A program made the translations under genes and the position numbers. 64,000 nucleotides of DNA from Craterostigma plantagineum (taxonomy: Eukaryota > Streptophyta > Magnoliopsida > Lamiales > Linderniaceae): assembly GCA_027422505.1 (NCBI GenBank), contig JAPQWV010000018.1, positions 10,682,001 through 10,746,000 on the forward strand, in the 5' to 3' direction. Positions 10,949-20,869 of the stretch are shown here, one piece after another. Under the pieces are notes generated by a model, which made no database searches, was not told the origin of the DNA, and saw nothing but the letters and a program-made list of their open reading frames with translations. The stretch's first letter is position 1; every line of letters begins with the position of its first letter.

Positions 10949-11407
10949 TTAGCAAACGTTGGGTCCCCGTTTACAAACGGGACATTCTTGTGATATATGT
11001 AAAGTTTTTATGCGCTTTAAGGGAAATGTGTTTTGTAAATCAGATTGTGTTGTTTCTAATTTAGCTTTCCCTTTGTCGTTTGTTTGATTAGGCGGGATTA
11101 TGGTTTTTCTAACCCATATTTTCCTAATATGTGCTTGCATGTGTGGTGCCTTATACATGAAATGGCGTGTGGAATGTGGTTTTCGTTTTTGTGCGTCGGT
11201 TTTGGTCGCCTTTGGCTTGCGAGTAGTAGGTGAGCTTGCGTTTGACGACGAGAGGCGTTTTCGCTTGACCTTAGGTTTAGGCGAGATGGGAGAATTCAAA
11301 GACGTCGTAGATGAAGTTCGCTTGCGTGGTCGGAGTGTTGCGTGTTCATGTGTTTCATATTCGTGGAAGCGTGGGAGGACAAATTCATTGCAGCAGCACA
11401 TAGACAT
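10949..11407 (-). pseudogene. Element A gag-protease linker (152 aa)
   Basis: A basic, S/T-rich segment lying directly before the protease frame and ending in a C-x2-C pair (CPVCK) four bases from it. It corresponds in place to the basic linker of element B at 20,330-20,870. No enzymatic motif. It is probably the C-terminal tail of gag, cut from the coiled-coil part by a stop or shift between 11,407 and 11,542. Confidence 0.55.
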
Positions 11408-11541
11408 AAGCTTGGTAAAAGAAAGATGAGTTTTGGTACCATAATTGTCTACGACCTTAGGACATTGGGATTCAGTACATAGAGAGGTAGAATGAATATA
11501 GGATGGGCTTTTCTTCTTGTCATTGAAGAGCGGATTCTCCT

Positions 11542-12864
11542 TTATTGGTACGAACTCCCTTCCAGAGACGTCGAGCTCACATTCCCTGTATCCATAAGAA
11601 TACTAGAGTTAGTGTTAGAACATGTGTCGGCTTCAGGAGTCATCTTCGCCGTCCTCTTACATTTACATGTTTGAGAGTCGGGTACTTGACTTGACGTAGA
11701 AGGTTTGTTCGTATTATGAGATTGTTCTAGGGTAAAGATTTTGTAAATTAGATCTTCTCGCTCTTTTGCAAAGGCTTTTCGCTCTACTTCTATGGTTCGT
11801 TCTAGTTCTGCTATGACTAGAAGTTTCTCTGGGACATAGATGCGAGAAAGTGCTTCTCGGAGAGCGATTTCCTGTTCTTCGGTTGGGAATTGAGATTTGA
11901 TGTCTTCAGAGAGTGAGGGCTTTCTAGTCTTATCACTAGCATTCAGTTCTGTGTAGTCGTATGCGATTTCTGCCCAAAGTATGTTCTGTTTCCTCTTTTC
12001 TTCTGACAGCACAGTAGAGGAGGATCTTACAAATGGCATGAGTTGTGAGGGAGTCCCTTTCCTCGTTTTTAGGAATGCTGTACTGTACATGTTATACCTT
12101 TTGACAATTAGCGGCGTTGGATCGCAGTTGCTGGCCAGTCCGATTCCCATCCGGGCGTCGTAGAATTCGGTTTCAACTGGTTGGTTTAATAGACATAAGA
12201 TGTTTGCTGCCTTTTTCCTAAGGTGAAGTTGCTCCTCAAGTTCTTTCACCTTGCGGTATAGTCTAATTCTTTCCTTCGTAAGGAGTTCATATTGGGCGGC
12301 CGTCAGGAGGCGAGAAGTTTCACATGAACTAATGGCTAGTGTAGATTCCTTAACCTTAGTCTCACTTTGTTTGTTCTTACTTTGCAGACGTTTGACTAAC
12401 GCTTCAGAGGCCATTAGACGTTCGTTTGCGCAAGCAAGTTCTTCTACTTTTAGACTAAGTAAGGCATAGTTGTTTTCAAATTTTAGTCTAAGTTCATCAT
12501 AATCTCTAGCGTCTACGGTGGGTTTCTTAATGGTGTGTCGGTGATTAAACACATCATCGAGTTGCGAGATTCGTACCTCAGACTCAGCGTTGGTAGGAGT
12601 CTTAGCTGTGTTTTCACCGGTGTGACCCATCTCCTCGTCCTCGTCATGTTCGACCAGCCTTGCCATGCAGCAATCTTCATCCTTAGGCTCCTCGTCTTCT
12701 GAAGTGTCATTCACCCATTCAGCTTCTTCGGTGAGTAGGGCTTTCCCACTTTCCATCTTGCGGGTCATTCTGGCCTTTCGGTCGTAGTACCCGGAGTCCT
12801 TCACGCGTGGGGCGTGGCATTCTTTGGCAAAGTGGCCTGTCTTTCCACACCGAAAGCACTTCAC
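11542..12864 (-). CDS. Element A gag, zinc knuckle and coiled-coil tail (440 aa)
   Basis: Starts with the CCHC knuckle CFRCGKTGHFAKEC at residues ~3-16, the nucleic-acid-binding part of capsid/nucleocapsid. An acidic stretch (EDEEPKDEDCC) follows, then a long heptad-rich region at ~120-215 with many E, K, L and S, probably a coiled coil. After a conserved-looking middle part, a second coiled coil lies at ~345-385. Elements B and D have the same layout. Such long coiled-coil gags are known from Sireviruses. It is in the same frame as the start of gag, but a displaced segment lies between. Confidence 0.8.
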   Translation of the reverse strand: MKCFRCGKTGHFAKECHAPRVKDSGYYDRKARMTRKMESGKALLTEEAEWVNDTSEDEEPKDEDCCMARLVEHDEDEEMGHTGENTAKTPTNAESEVRISQLDDVFNHRHTIKKPTVDARDYDELRLKFENNYALLSLKVEELACANERLMASEALVKRLQSKNKQSETKVKESTLAISSCETSRLLTAAQYELLTKERIRLYRKVKELEEQLHLRKKAANILCLLNQPVETEFYDARMGIGLASNCDPTPLIVKRYNMYSTAFLKTRKGTPSQLMPFVRSSSTVLSEEKRKQNILWAEIAYDYTELNASDKTRKPSLSEDIKSQFPTEEQEIALREALSRIYVPEKLLVIAELERTIEVERKAFAKEREDLIYKIFTLEQSHNTNKPSTSSQVPDSQTCKCKRTAKMTPEADTCSNTNSSILMDTGNVSSTSLEGSSYQ

Positions 12865-13887
12865 AGACTTTTGAGGTGCGGAGTCCTCTGCTTTCTTTGT
12901 CGGCTTAGTTTCCTCTGTGGGAGTGGTTTTGTGGTGCCGCTATAGGTTCTTTGGCGATTGGAGGAGGATGAGGATTTTTTTCCGATCCTTTTTGAGACCA
13001 ACTTAGTGAGCATTGCCAGTTGCTTGCGTATATCACGAACATCTTCATCTGATTCTGTATCGGCTTCGGATCCTGAAGAGGTGTCAGATACAACAGCTGG
13101 TAGCTTCCCTTTGTTCTGTGTTGATCTTAGTGGTGGAAGATCGTTCATTGGTTTTGTTCGAGAGGAGTGCCAGTGGGTCGACTCGAGTGTTGGTGGACTG
13201 AGGTTGCACGTAAGGAGCATAGGCAGACAAACTGTCATAGAGAGCATGGATGGAAGTGTTGGAGAGGTCCTTACTCTGAATCATCATCACGATTGCATTG
13301 CCCCAATGTGGTTTGAGGCTACCAAGGAAGCGATTGTTGATATCGAATTTGTCCCTCGAGATCCTGGCTTTCTTGAGTTCATTGATGATCTTCAAGTATC
13401 GGAGGTATGTGTCGCGCAGTTCCTCTCCTTCATAGGCCTGGAAAAGTTCATACTGCGAGAGACATGCTGATTTCCTCGCCTGTGCACTTTCAGTTGTGCC
13501 TGCCATAATTTCTGCAAGTTCATCCCATATCTCCTTAGCAGTTGTGCAGCACTCAACGTGACCGTAGACCTCGTTTCCAAAAGCCTGGAAGAGGTATCCT
13601 TTGGCAGTCTCGTCGGCCTGTGCACGAGCCAGTTCATCCTCATTGATGGGACCTCTTGGAGTGCGGCGTTCATCCATGGGAGGGTCTGCGTTTGGCTGTG
13701 CAAGGATGGTTGTCCAGAACTGTGCTGGGCCGTTGAAGATGGAGTCCAGAAGGTATTGAGAGAGTGGTGCGCCTTTGTTCCTGATGAACGTGAGGAACCG
13801 GTTTGTCCATATGCTGTAGTCGCCTTGTCGCAGCATCGGAGGCCTGGTGTCGGAGCCCACTATGGAGATGTCATTCGTGGTAGACAT
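12861..13887 (-). pseudogene. Element A gag N-terminal part, frame-shifted near 13,100-13,250
   Basis: ATG at 13,887 starts MSTTNDISIVGSD, followed by the copia gag block with YSIWTNRFLTFI and AKEIWDELAEIMAG, to about residue 240. The downstream acidic segment (SGSEADTESDED) is found in another frame at 13,247-12,861, and the zinc knuckle returns to the first frame at 12,864. Two compensating shifts therefore split gag. The start is chosen because it aligns with the gag starts of elements B and D. Confidence 0.8.
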
Positions 13888-15313
13888 GGTTGGTGCAGTC
13901 GAATCGTCCGTGGTATTGATCTTGCGTAGATAAGAAAGTTAGTAACGAACGATATGAGAAATACGAGTTTGATGAGTAGAGTTTTGAGAATAAAATTGTT
14001 TAAAGAATTTCTTAGAACTAAGTGAGCATGTGTGATGGTCGATAATGTATGAAAGAGAAATATATCTTGAAATTAGGAGTAGTTCTAGAAATTTAAATTG
14101 AGACTTGGGGAGCAAAAACAAATTTTATCTCAAAAGTGGTCTAGGGAGATAGTTCTAAAGTGTGAGGATCAAATCTTAAAAAGTTTGAAAAAAAAAATTT
14201 AACCCAAGAAGATTTTAACACTAAAGAGGAAAAAAAAATTCGCAGCTCAAGGAGACTGATTAGTGAAATGTTATCCGAGAAATCACAGGTGAAAATTTTC
14301 TCGGATTTAAAAGTTTCGCGTGTGGGAATGATTCTAAGTTGAGAGTTTTAAATTCTTCACAAGAAAATTTCGCAAGTTAAATAGAATCGCATCGAGTGGT
14401 GAAGTGTGATTTTTAGGAAATTTTCTCGGATTTGGAAGAGACGTGGTTTTGAAAGACTTTCTCAGATGAGATAAACTTTCTCGGCTTAGAAAAACTTTCT
14501 CGGATGTGAAGATTTTCAACAAGTTCGCGGCTGAAAAAAAATTCGCGGCTTAGAAAGATTCTTGGAATTGACTTTCTCGTGTATAAAGTTTCTCGGATTT
14601 TAAAGAATACGAACTTGATAAAAATTGGGTCTTAGAGAAATTTTTTCGCGGTTTTAAACTTTCTCGGATTTTGAGCATAGGTTGTTGCGAGAAACTGCAG
14701 TGAAAGCGAAATTTTCGCGGTGTAAAAATTCTCGGATTGTGAGCATAGACCGTTGCGAAAAAAAAGTTCAGTGAAAGAGACGTTTCGCGGTTTAACAATT
14801 CTCGGATTCAACTTCGCAGAGATGAAACTTTCGCGGATTTGAACGATTCAGCAAAATTTCGCGGTCAAGAACATCAAGTACTGTTCCATTGCTTTGTCGC
14901 GACATTTTCCAGAAAAACCGTCTGTTTTCACCCAAGTCTCAACCAAAATCGCTCAAACTTGATCCTAAACTTCAGAAATTCTTCCCTAAACACATGATCG
15001 ACCGATTTGTGAACTAAAAACAACAAAAAATGGGTCAAATCGACCGAAAACAGAGAGTGGCCGAGATGTCCTTTTTCTGAAAAGTTTTTGCTTCAATCTC
15101 GCTCAAAACTCGTTAAAACTGATCCAAAAGTGTTCTAAAAACATTTTAGGCGTAGACTCGATCTGGGGAAAGGTTTTAAACATAAAAGCGAAGCATCAAA
15201 ACCCCAAAACAAGCTCAAAATGCCCGAAAACAATTTTTTGCTCAAAAACACCTTTGATCTTGCTTGGAATCGAGCGAAACTGGATTCAAATCAATGCAGA
15301 TCGATCCACGTTT
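13888..15313. other. Element A 5' leader
   Basis: Untranslated region between PBS and gag. From 14,270 to 14,880 it contains roughly nine TTCTCGGATT-type words and several TTTCGCGG words. The rest, 14,880-15,313, is plain AT-rich sequence. No gene. Confidence 0.7.
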
Positions 15314-15325
15314 GCTCTGATACCA
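15314..15325 (-). promoter_or_regulatory. Element A primer-binding site (tRNA-iMet)
   Basis: Minus strand TGGTATCAGAGC, two bases downstream of the 5' LTR. It matches the 3' end of initiator tRNA-Met, the usual primer of plant copia elements. Confidence 0.92.
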
Positions 15326-15327
15326 CT

Positions 15328-15624
15328 TGTTGGTCCCGAAATGCACCAAACAAGGAATCAAAGAGGCTAAATGGAATGAAGAAGGGAGAGTTTCTCACCT
15401 TTGAGTGTGTGTAGTGTGTGAAAATAAGAGTAAGCCTTTTTATCTTTGATTACCATTCAAAGTGAGTTGGTAAAACCTTATATACCACATTAACCCTAGG
15501 TATATTAAGGCCCAATCACTAATAATACAAAAATTACTATCTAGTCCAAAGCCCAAGCTAAAGATAATTACATAATTAATCCCAAGACTTAAACTATTGA
15601 CACAACCAATTAAATATCCTAACA
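15328..15624 (-). repeat. Element A 5' LTR
   Basis: 297 bp, TG...CA ends, one mismatch to the 3' LTR. The TATA-like box TATATAA (minus) at 15,478-15,484 is the likely promoter core. Confidence 0.95.
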
Positions 15625-15629
15625 TCTCC
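15625..15629. other. Target-site duplication of element A, right copy
   Basis: TCTCC, identical to 1,937-1,941. Confidence 0.85.
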
Positions 15630-16447
15630 ATGAGGCTCTAGGAGATTATCGTAGGCAAAGTTCTTCTTGTTGGTTCTCGGGCCGATACTGAGCTCCTCTT
15701 CTCTTAATCCCTATTGAGGTTTCAGAGATTATCAATTTGGAGAAGTTCTCGGTTATGGAATTCGTACCCGAGGTTGCACTCCTCTTCTCGTTTCCCGATA
15801 TAAAACCGGATTATCGTTGGAGAAGTTCACTTCGTGGTGCTCCTCTTCCAGCCGTCTGACGACGAGATTATCGTTGGAGAAGTTCACAGCAGGATCCATG
15901 CCACTTTCTACAAGGTAGTCGGAAGGCCGGTTCCTTTGGTCTGTTTGTTGCGCGTTGAGCAATGCCTTCTTTTGTCATCATTTTACTTTTTCTTACCCCT
16001 CCTTTTCTCGTTTGAACAACCATTCGAAGAGTATAAAGTTCGGTTGAAGGCTGGGAATGGGTTTTAAATGAAGAAAAGGACATCGGAGAAGGCTCAAAGT
16101 GGATGACTAAGGGCTAACATGGGGAAATTAATATAAGGCCTAATGAGGAATATCCTAAACTCCCTTATCATTTTCCTAACGATCTAACGCAATATGAAGC
16201 CAAGTATCACTAGTTAAGACAAGCAATTGATTTGTGACTCTCTCGAGAAATAGATCCGGAGAGAGAAAAATAGAACAAGGCTTGAATCCTCACATTTATA
16301 GTGGCTTTGTGTCCAGTGGAGCAACCTAATGACCTTTAGACACAAGAATGCGACTTAGACTGACAAAATTAAGCAATTAAATCAATAGCATGTGCGGGTA
16401 AAATTCTAAGTGACTTTAGATCAAAGCATCCTAAAGGATTTCGTCAT
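15625..16447 (-). repeat. Right part of the probable 3' LTR of copia element B
   Basis: Matches 40,926-41,783 next to element C, with the same order of words. Four copies of a GATTATCGTTGGAGAAGTT-like unit start at 15,644, 15,727, 15,809 and 15,866. The right end is put at ...TCGTCA because a C-rich stretch follows that reads as a polypurine tract on the minus strand (TATCTTGGGGTA). A second LTR to prove this end is not available. Confidence 0.6.
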
Positions 16448-16484
16448 ACCCCAAGATATTGTATATAGAAATAGGCTAGGAATA

Positions 16485-16861
16485 GGCGTTCTTGCTGCTT
16501 ATCGCCGCGTTCTTGCTTCTCTGGTTTACCACATCTGGTAGGCTAGGAATAGGCGTTGGAAGGAAGGGATCGTCACCCCGCCTCACAGGATTGTGGGGGC
16601 TGTCCTTGCCTTGGTCACCTTGCGCATTAGTGGTGCTCCCGCGAAGTACGATCTCAAGCACGCTGCCATACGCAGAATATGGCGTGTGGCTTGGTAGGGA
16701 ATAGGATTCTTTGTTATTCTTTTACATTGTAGATTGGTTGGTCTTTAGTTATGGTTTGTGCCCAGTAGCATGTTACTGGTTGGTCGCGGATGTCCCCTCA
16801 TGCTCATCTGTACATTACAATTCCTTATATATATATACACGGGACACTACACCAAAAAAAT
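16485..16861 (+). mobile_element. 5'-truncated L1-type LINE fragment
   Basis: In one plus-strand frame (about 16,498-16,698) the sequence encodes the C-terminus of LINE ORF2: LASLVYHIW, a stop, ARNRRW, then KYDLKHAAIRRIWRVAW and a stop. The same ending (KYQLQARALRRVWRISW) closes the LINE at 40,115. A short A-run (16,854-16,861) follows, as at a LINE tail. Elements B and C match each other on both sides of it, so it is an insertion in B. An AATAGGC word near 16,480 is repeated near 16,546. Confidence 0.75.
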
Positions 16862-16986
16862 ATATATTATTATTATATTTATATTTATTTTTATCACGCA
16901 AGATAAGAACAAATAAGCATAGAAAACACATAGAATAGAGCATGTGATAGCACAGAAGATCAGGTAATGCACATATTACGGAAGAT

Positions 16987-18512
16987 TCAACATGCCTAAT
17001 TTTCCGACAAGGAATTGAAATCGTTTCCCATCCAATGCCTTGGTGAAAATGTCGGCTAGTTGAAACTCCGTGTTCACAAAATACATCTCTATCGTGCCTT
17101 TTTCTACGTGATCTTTGATAAATGATATCTAATGTCTATGTGTTTTGTGCGTGAATGATGAACAGGATTGCAAGTAATGGCCATTGCACTCTGACTATCA
17201 CTATATATGGGTATATTATTTAGATTGTACCCATAGTCGCGAAGCTGTATCCACAGCATCTGTGAGCAACAGTTGGCGGCAGCTACGTATTCTACTTCTG
17301 CCGTCGAAGTTGACACGCAGTTCTGCTTTTTGGATTACCAGCAAACCAGCTTTTCGCCTAAAAATTGAGCGCCGCCGGACGTGCTTTTCTTGTCCATTCG
17401 GCAACCTGCATAGTCAGCGTCAGTGTAGCCGATAAGTTTAAAATTCGTACCCTTTGGATACCATAGGCCAACGGTAGAGGTGCCCTTAAGGTAGCGTAAA
17501 ATTCTTTTGACCGCGATCATATGGGATTCTTTGGAATCGGCTTGAAAACGGGCACACAAGCACGTGGCAAACATGATGTCCGGCCGGCTCGAAGTAAGGT
17601 GGAGAAGAGATCCAATGATACTGCGATACAGTGTGATGTCGACCGACTTGCCAGCGGGATCGGCATCCAACTTGCAGCTTGGTGACATAGGAGTGCTGAG
17701 AGGCTTGCTCTGGTCTTGATGAAATTTCTTCAGAATATCCTTGATGTATTTTGTCTGACTGATGTAAATTCCATCATCGAGCTGCCTGACTTGGAGTCCT
17801 AGGAAAAACTGCATCTCTCCCATGTGACTCTTCTCGAATTTGCTCTTCATGAGATCTCCAACTTCTTGCAGAGCCGAGGATTTGTTGATCCGAAGATGAT
17901 GTCGTCGACGTATACTTGGATGACCATCAGATCTTTGTCATGCCATTTAATGAAGAGGGTTGTGTCTATCGTTCCTCGTATGAATCCAGACTTCACGAGG
18001 AAATCACTCAAGACATCGTACCGAGCACGAGGGGCTTGCTTTAGTCCATAGAGAGCTTTGTCCAAGCGATAGACATGATCGGGATGTTCTTGATCAACGA
18101 AACCTTCCGGCTGAGCGACGTAGACTTCTTCTTTTAACACGCCGTTGAGAAAGGCGGTTTTAACATCCATCTGATAGACTTTGAAGTCTTTGTGAGCCGC
18201 ATAAGCCAGCAGGAGGCGGATAGCTTCGATACGGGCAACAGGTGCATAAGTCTCGTCGTAGTCAATGCCTTCCTGTTGATTGTATCCCTTAGCAACTAGC
18301 CTTGCTTTGTTTCGGATCACTTCACCATCTTCATTCTTCTTATTCTTGAAAACCCATTTAGTTCCGACCACTGTTTTCCCATGTGGACGGGTACCAAGGT
18401 CCACACTTGAAGACGTTCGAATTGATTGATTTCCTCTTGCATTGGAATTGTCCAATCCGGGTCTCGAAGTGCGTCTGCTACTTTGGTAGGCTCGTTTTGG
18501 CTCAGGAAGCAA
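16987..18512 (-). pseudogene. Element B reverse transcriptase-RNase H
   Basis: RT in 18,512-17,847: [46 protein letters not shown] and [10 protein letters not shown]. The frame shifts near 17,850 into 17,850-17,335, with the FLGLQVRQL block and the RNase H start YTDADYAGC. RNase H continues in 17,316-17,104 (TAEVEYVAAANCC, SDSQSAMA) and its remnant runs to about 16,987. Active-site residues remain; the copy is broken by at least three shifts. Confidence 0.85.
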
Positions 18513-19707
18513 CTGAAAAGACTGTATTGACGACGTGTCCTCACACCAACCGAAGGATCGCCAATTATCTGATCAACCGAGTGACCTCTCGTCCACTTGC
18601 GCTCATGAGGCAAGGCTGAAGTCGATGCGTCAGCCATCTTTGGATCTAGATTGCCTATAGTCTCAGATTGATCATTTGTCCGAGAAAGTTCCAATACTGC
18701 ACTTGGATTGATCGTCTCAGATGATACTTCCTCGATGACACTATAGGTTCTTCGGTGTTCTTTGGCAATTCTGAATCGGATGGGGTAGAGGTGTGAGATG
18801 AACTTGATATGTCGGTCTCACTCGGTTGATAATCAGGCGTGTATGACTGATATATCGGTTGGAAGAGAGAATCCAAGTCGTCTATTGCAAGTCTCGTTGC
18901 TTCGTCTGACACTGATCCTGAAGTTGTTGCCATCTTCTGTTGGTTTTGTGCCAACACACCAGTGATTACGAGTTCTGAAATGTTGTCTTCAGAAGCCAAC
19001 GGGTTAGGCACGGGTCCTGGACTGAATTGACCAGAAGACATATCTGCCACTTCGTGGAAAGTGACATTGTAGCTTTCCTTAATAGTTCGGTTGGACTTAA
19101 TGTATACTCGGTACGCTTTTGATGTTGAAGAATACCCGACAAATGTAGCTTCGAATGCTTTAGGGTCGAACTTTGCACGTTGCTCTCGGTCGTTCGCCAC
19201 AAAGCACTTGCACCCGAAGACTTTAAGGAAAGAGATGTTGGGCACTCTATCATTTACAATCTCGTACGGAGTCTTATTGAACCGTTTGTGAACCACCGTC
19301 CTGTTAAAACAAGCGGTATTGACTGCTTCAGCCCATAGAAAATGTGGAAGTTTCGATTGGATCAGCATCGTACGAGCGGCTTCCACTAGTGTTCGATTTT
19401 TCCTTTCAACGACCCCATTTTGTTGAGGTGTTTTGGCGGCTGAAAATTGTTGACTTATTCCAAGTTTCTGATAAAACTCACTGAGGTGACTGTTCTTGAA
19501 CTCAGTGTCGTTGTCTGTTCGAACGACTTGAATAGTCTGTTGCAGCAGATTTTGAGTTGTGTTCACAAAATTGATAATCAAGTCACCGGTCTCATCTTTC
19601 GTTCGGAGGAACTTAGTCCACATGTAGCGAGAATAGTCATCCACAATCACTAGGACATACTTTCTTCCATTGATACTCTGGGTCTGCATCGGACCACAGA
19701 GATCCAT
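18317..19707 (-). pseudogene. Element B integrase core and integrase-RT linker
   Basis: Frame 19,707-18,655 starts at the first catalytic Asp region MDLCGPM, then RTDNDTEF (usually RTDNGTEF) and GVVERKNRT, so the D,D,E triad is present. FGCKCFVAND and ATFVGYS follow, then a Ser/Thr-rich linker. The linker continues in another frame at 18,694-18,317, with [16 protein letters not shown] leading to RT. The N-terminal half of the domain is in the fragments upstream. Confidence 0.85.
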
Positions 19708-19708
19708 G

Positions 19709-19950
19709 TTAATGTCGAGAAGTAGACGCGATTTGCTTGACGTGACGAGATGCTCGCTTTATTTTTCCTAATTGACATGCCGAACAGTGATGCTCCCTTT
19801 GTAGTTGTATAGTTGGAAGACCGTGAACCAACTTTTCGTAGAAAGATGTTGGAGAGCTTTCATATTCAGATGAGACAATCGTTGATGCCATAAGCTGTTC
19901 CTCTGTAAATCAGTCTGAGAAATGAGGCATACAGCTGTCGAGGGCCGCAC
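19709..19950 (-). pseudogene. Element B GAG-pre-integrase remnant
   Basis: Two overlapping short frames share one zinc-binding domain: LWHQRLSHLNMKAL supplies the two His and CSACQLGKIKRASRH the two Cys. A shift near 19,850 separates them. Confidence 0.7.
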
Positions 19951-20001
19951 AGACGTCAGGTTGATCGTGTAAAGATTGGATCTCCGAAGTCCTTGAAGGA
20001 G

Positions 20002-20307
20002 TTATGTGTCCTGACTATCCAAAATTCTGCACCGGTCAGCATGGAAGACCACCTGGAAGCCTTTGTCACAGAATTGGCCTATGCTGAACAAGTTATGGCG
20101 GAGGCCTTCGACGTACGAGATATCTTTGATGGTCAGATTCTTCAGAGTGATATCCCCAAGTCCTAGAATCGGGGCTGAATCGTTGTTCCCAAATCTGACT
20201 TTTCCGTTTGGTCGGTCTTTGTAGTTGCTCAGCAGCTCTTGACTACCAGTCATGTGTGTGGAGCAACCAGAGTCGAGGTACCACATATGATGGATCAGCA
20301 AACACAA
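20002..20307 (-). pseudogene. Element B aspartic protease
   Basis: 101 aa with WYLDSGCSTHMTG (catalytic Asp intact) near residue 10 and LFSIGQFCDKG near 78. The frame then runs to a stop that separates it from the pre-integrase domain. It is homologous to element C at 45,066-45,221 and element A at 10,944. Confidence 0.8.
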
Positions 20308-20869
20308 TTTAAAGAGCTTTAGGTACCCACTTAAACATGGGTCCTCCCGGATTAGCAGATTTAATTTTGGGTTCAGATATGACTCCTAACTCTATTTTTG
20401 GAAGAGTCTTAATAACCCATTGCACTTTTGAAAAAGTGGATTTGGGTTTTGCCTCTATAGGAGACTTGGCCCTTTTGGCTTTTGTCGTCCTAGGCGGAGA
20501 TTTAGGAACCCATTTGGGTTGAACCTTACAGGGAAGGTTAATTTCAGCACGTACAAATGCTTTTCTTGTGATAGTCTCCTAAGGTGCTTGGGGGATTTAA
20601 TTTCGACGGGATACCTTAGGTAAGCACATTCATGTATAGTGCCATAAGCTTTCTTTATGGCTGGATCTTGTTTCCTACGTGTCTTCCTAGTGGCATTTGT
20701 TTCAGAATGATTATTTTTTGACGTAGAGCCTATTTCGAAGTTGGTCCTTCTAAAAGTGATCGGCTGAAGTGAATAAGTAGAAGCAACTATCTTAAAAGTG
20801 GAAATAGCTCTTTTATTTCTACGAATGTCTTTTATTGTAACAGAAGGAGTAGCATGCTGACATTTAAAT
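20308..20869 (-). pseudogene. Element B gag-protease linker
   Basis: On the minus strand, about 20,520-20,330 reads as a basic segment with two copies of KWVPK, typical of the linker just before copia protease. The remaining part shows scattered basic segments with stops. No independent gene. Confidence 0.5.

Larger units (their letters stand above)
1942..15624 (-). mobile_element. Element A: complete Sirevirus-like Ty1/copia retrotransposon, 13.7 kb
   Basis: Two 297-bp LTRs (TGTTGG...CTAACA as read on the plus strand) bound the element and are flanked by a TCTCC duplication. In minus-strand order it has 5' LTR, initiator-Met PBS, leader, gag with CCHC knuckle and long coiled-coil tail, aspartic protease, GAG-pre-integrase, integrase, reverse transcriptase, RNase H, a 1.6-kb spacer, an extra coding block, PPT and 3' LTR. 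The size, the coiled-coil gag and the extra 3' ORF point to the SIRE/Maximus lineage; the lineage call is from gene content, not a tree. Gag, pol and the 3' block each contain frameshifts, so this copy should not be autonomous. It is inserted inside the probable 3' LTR of element B. Confidence 0.93.
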
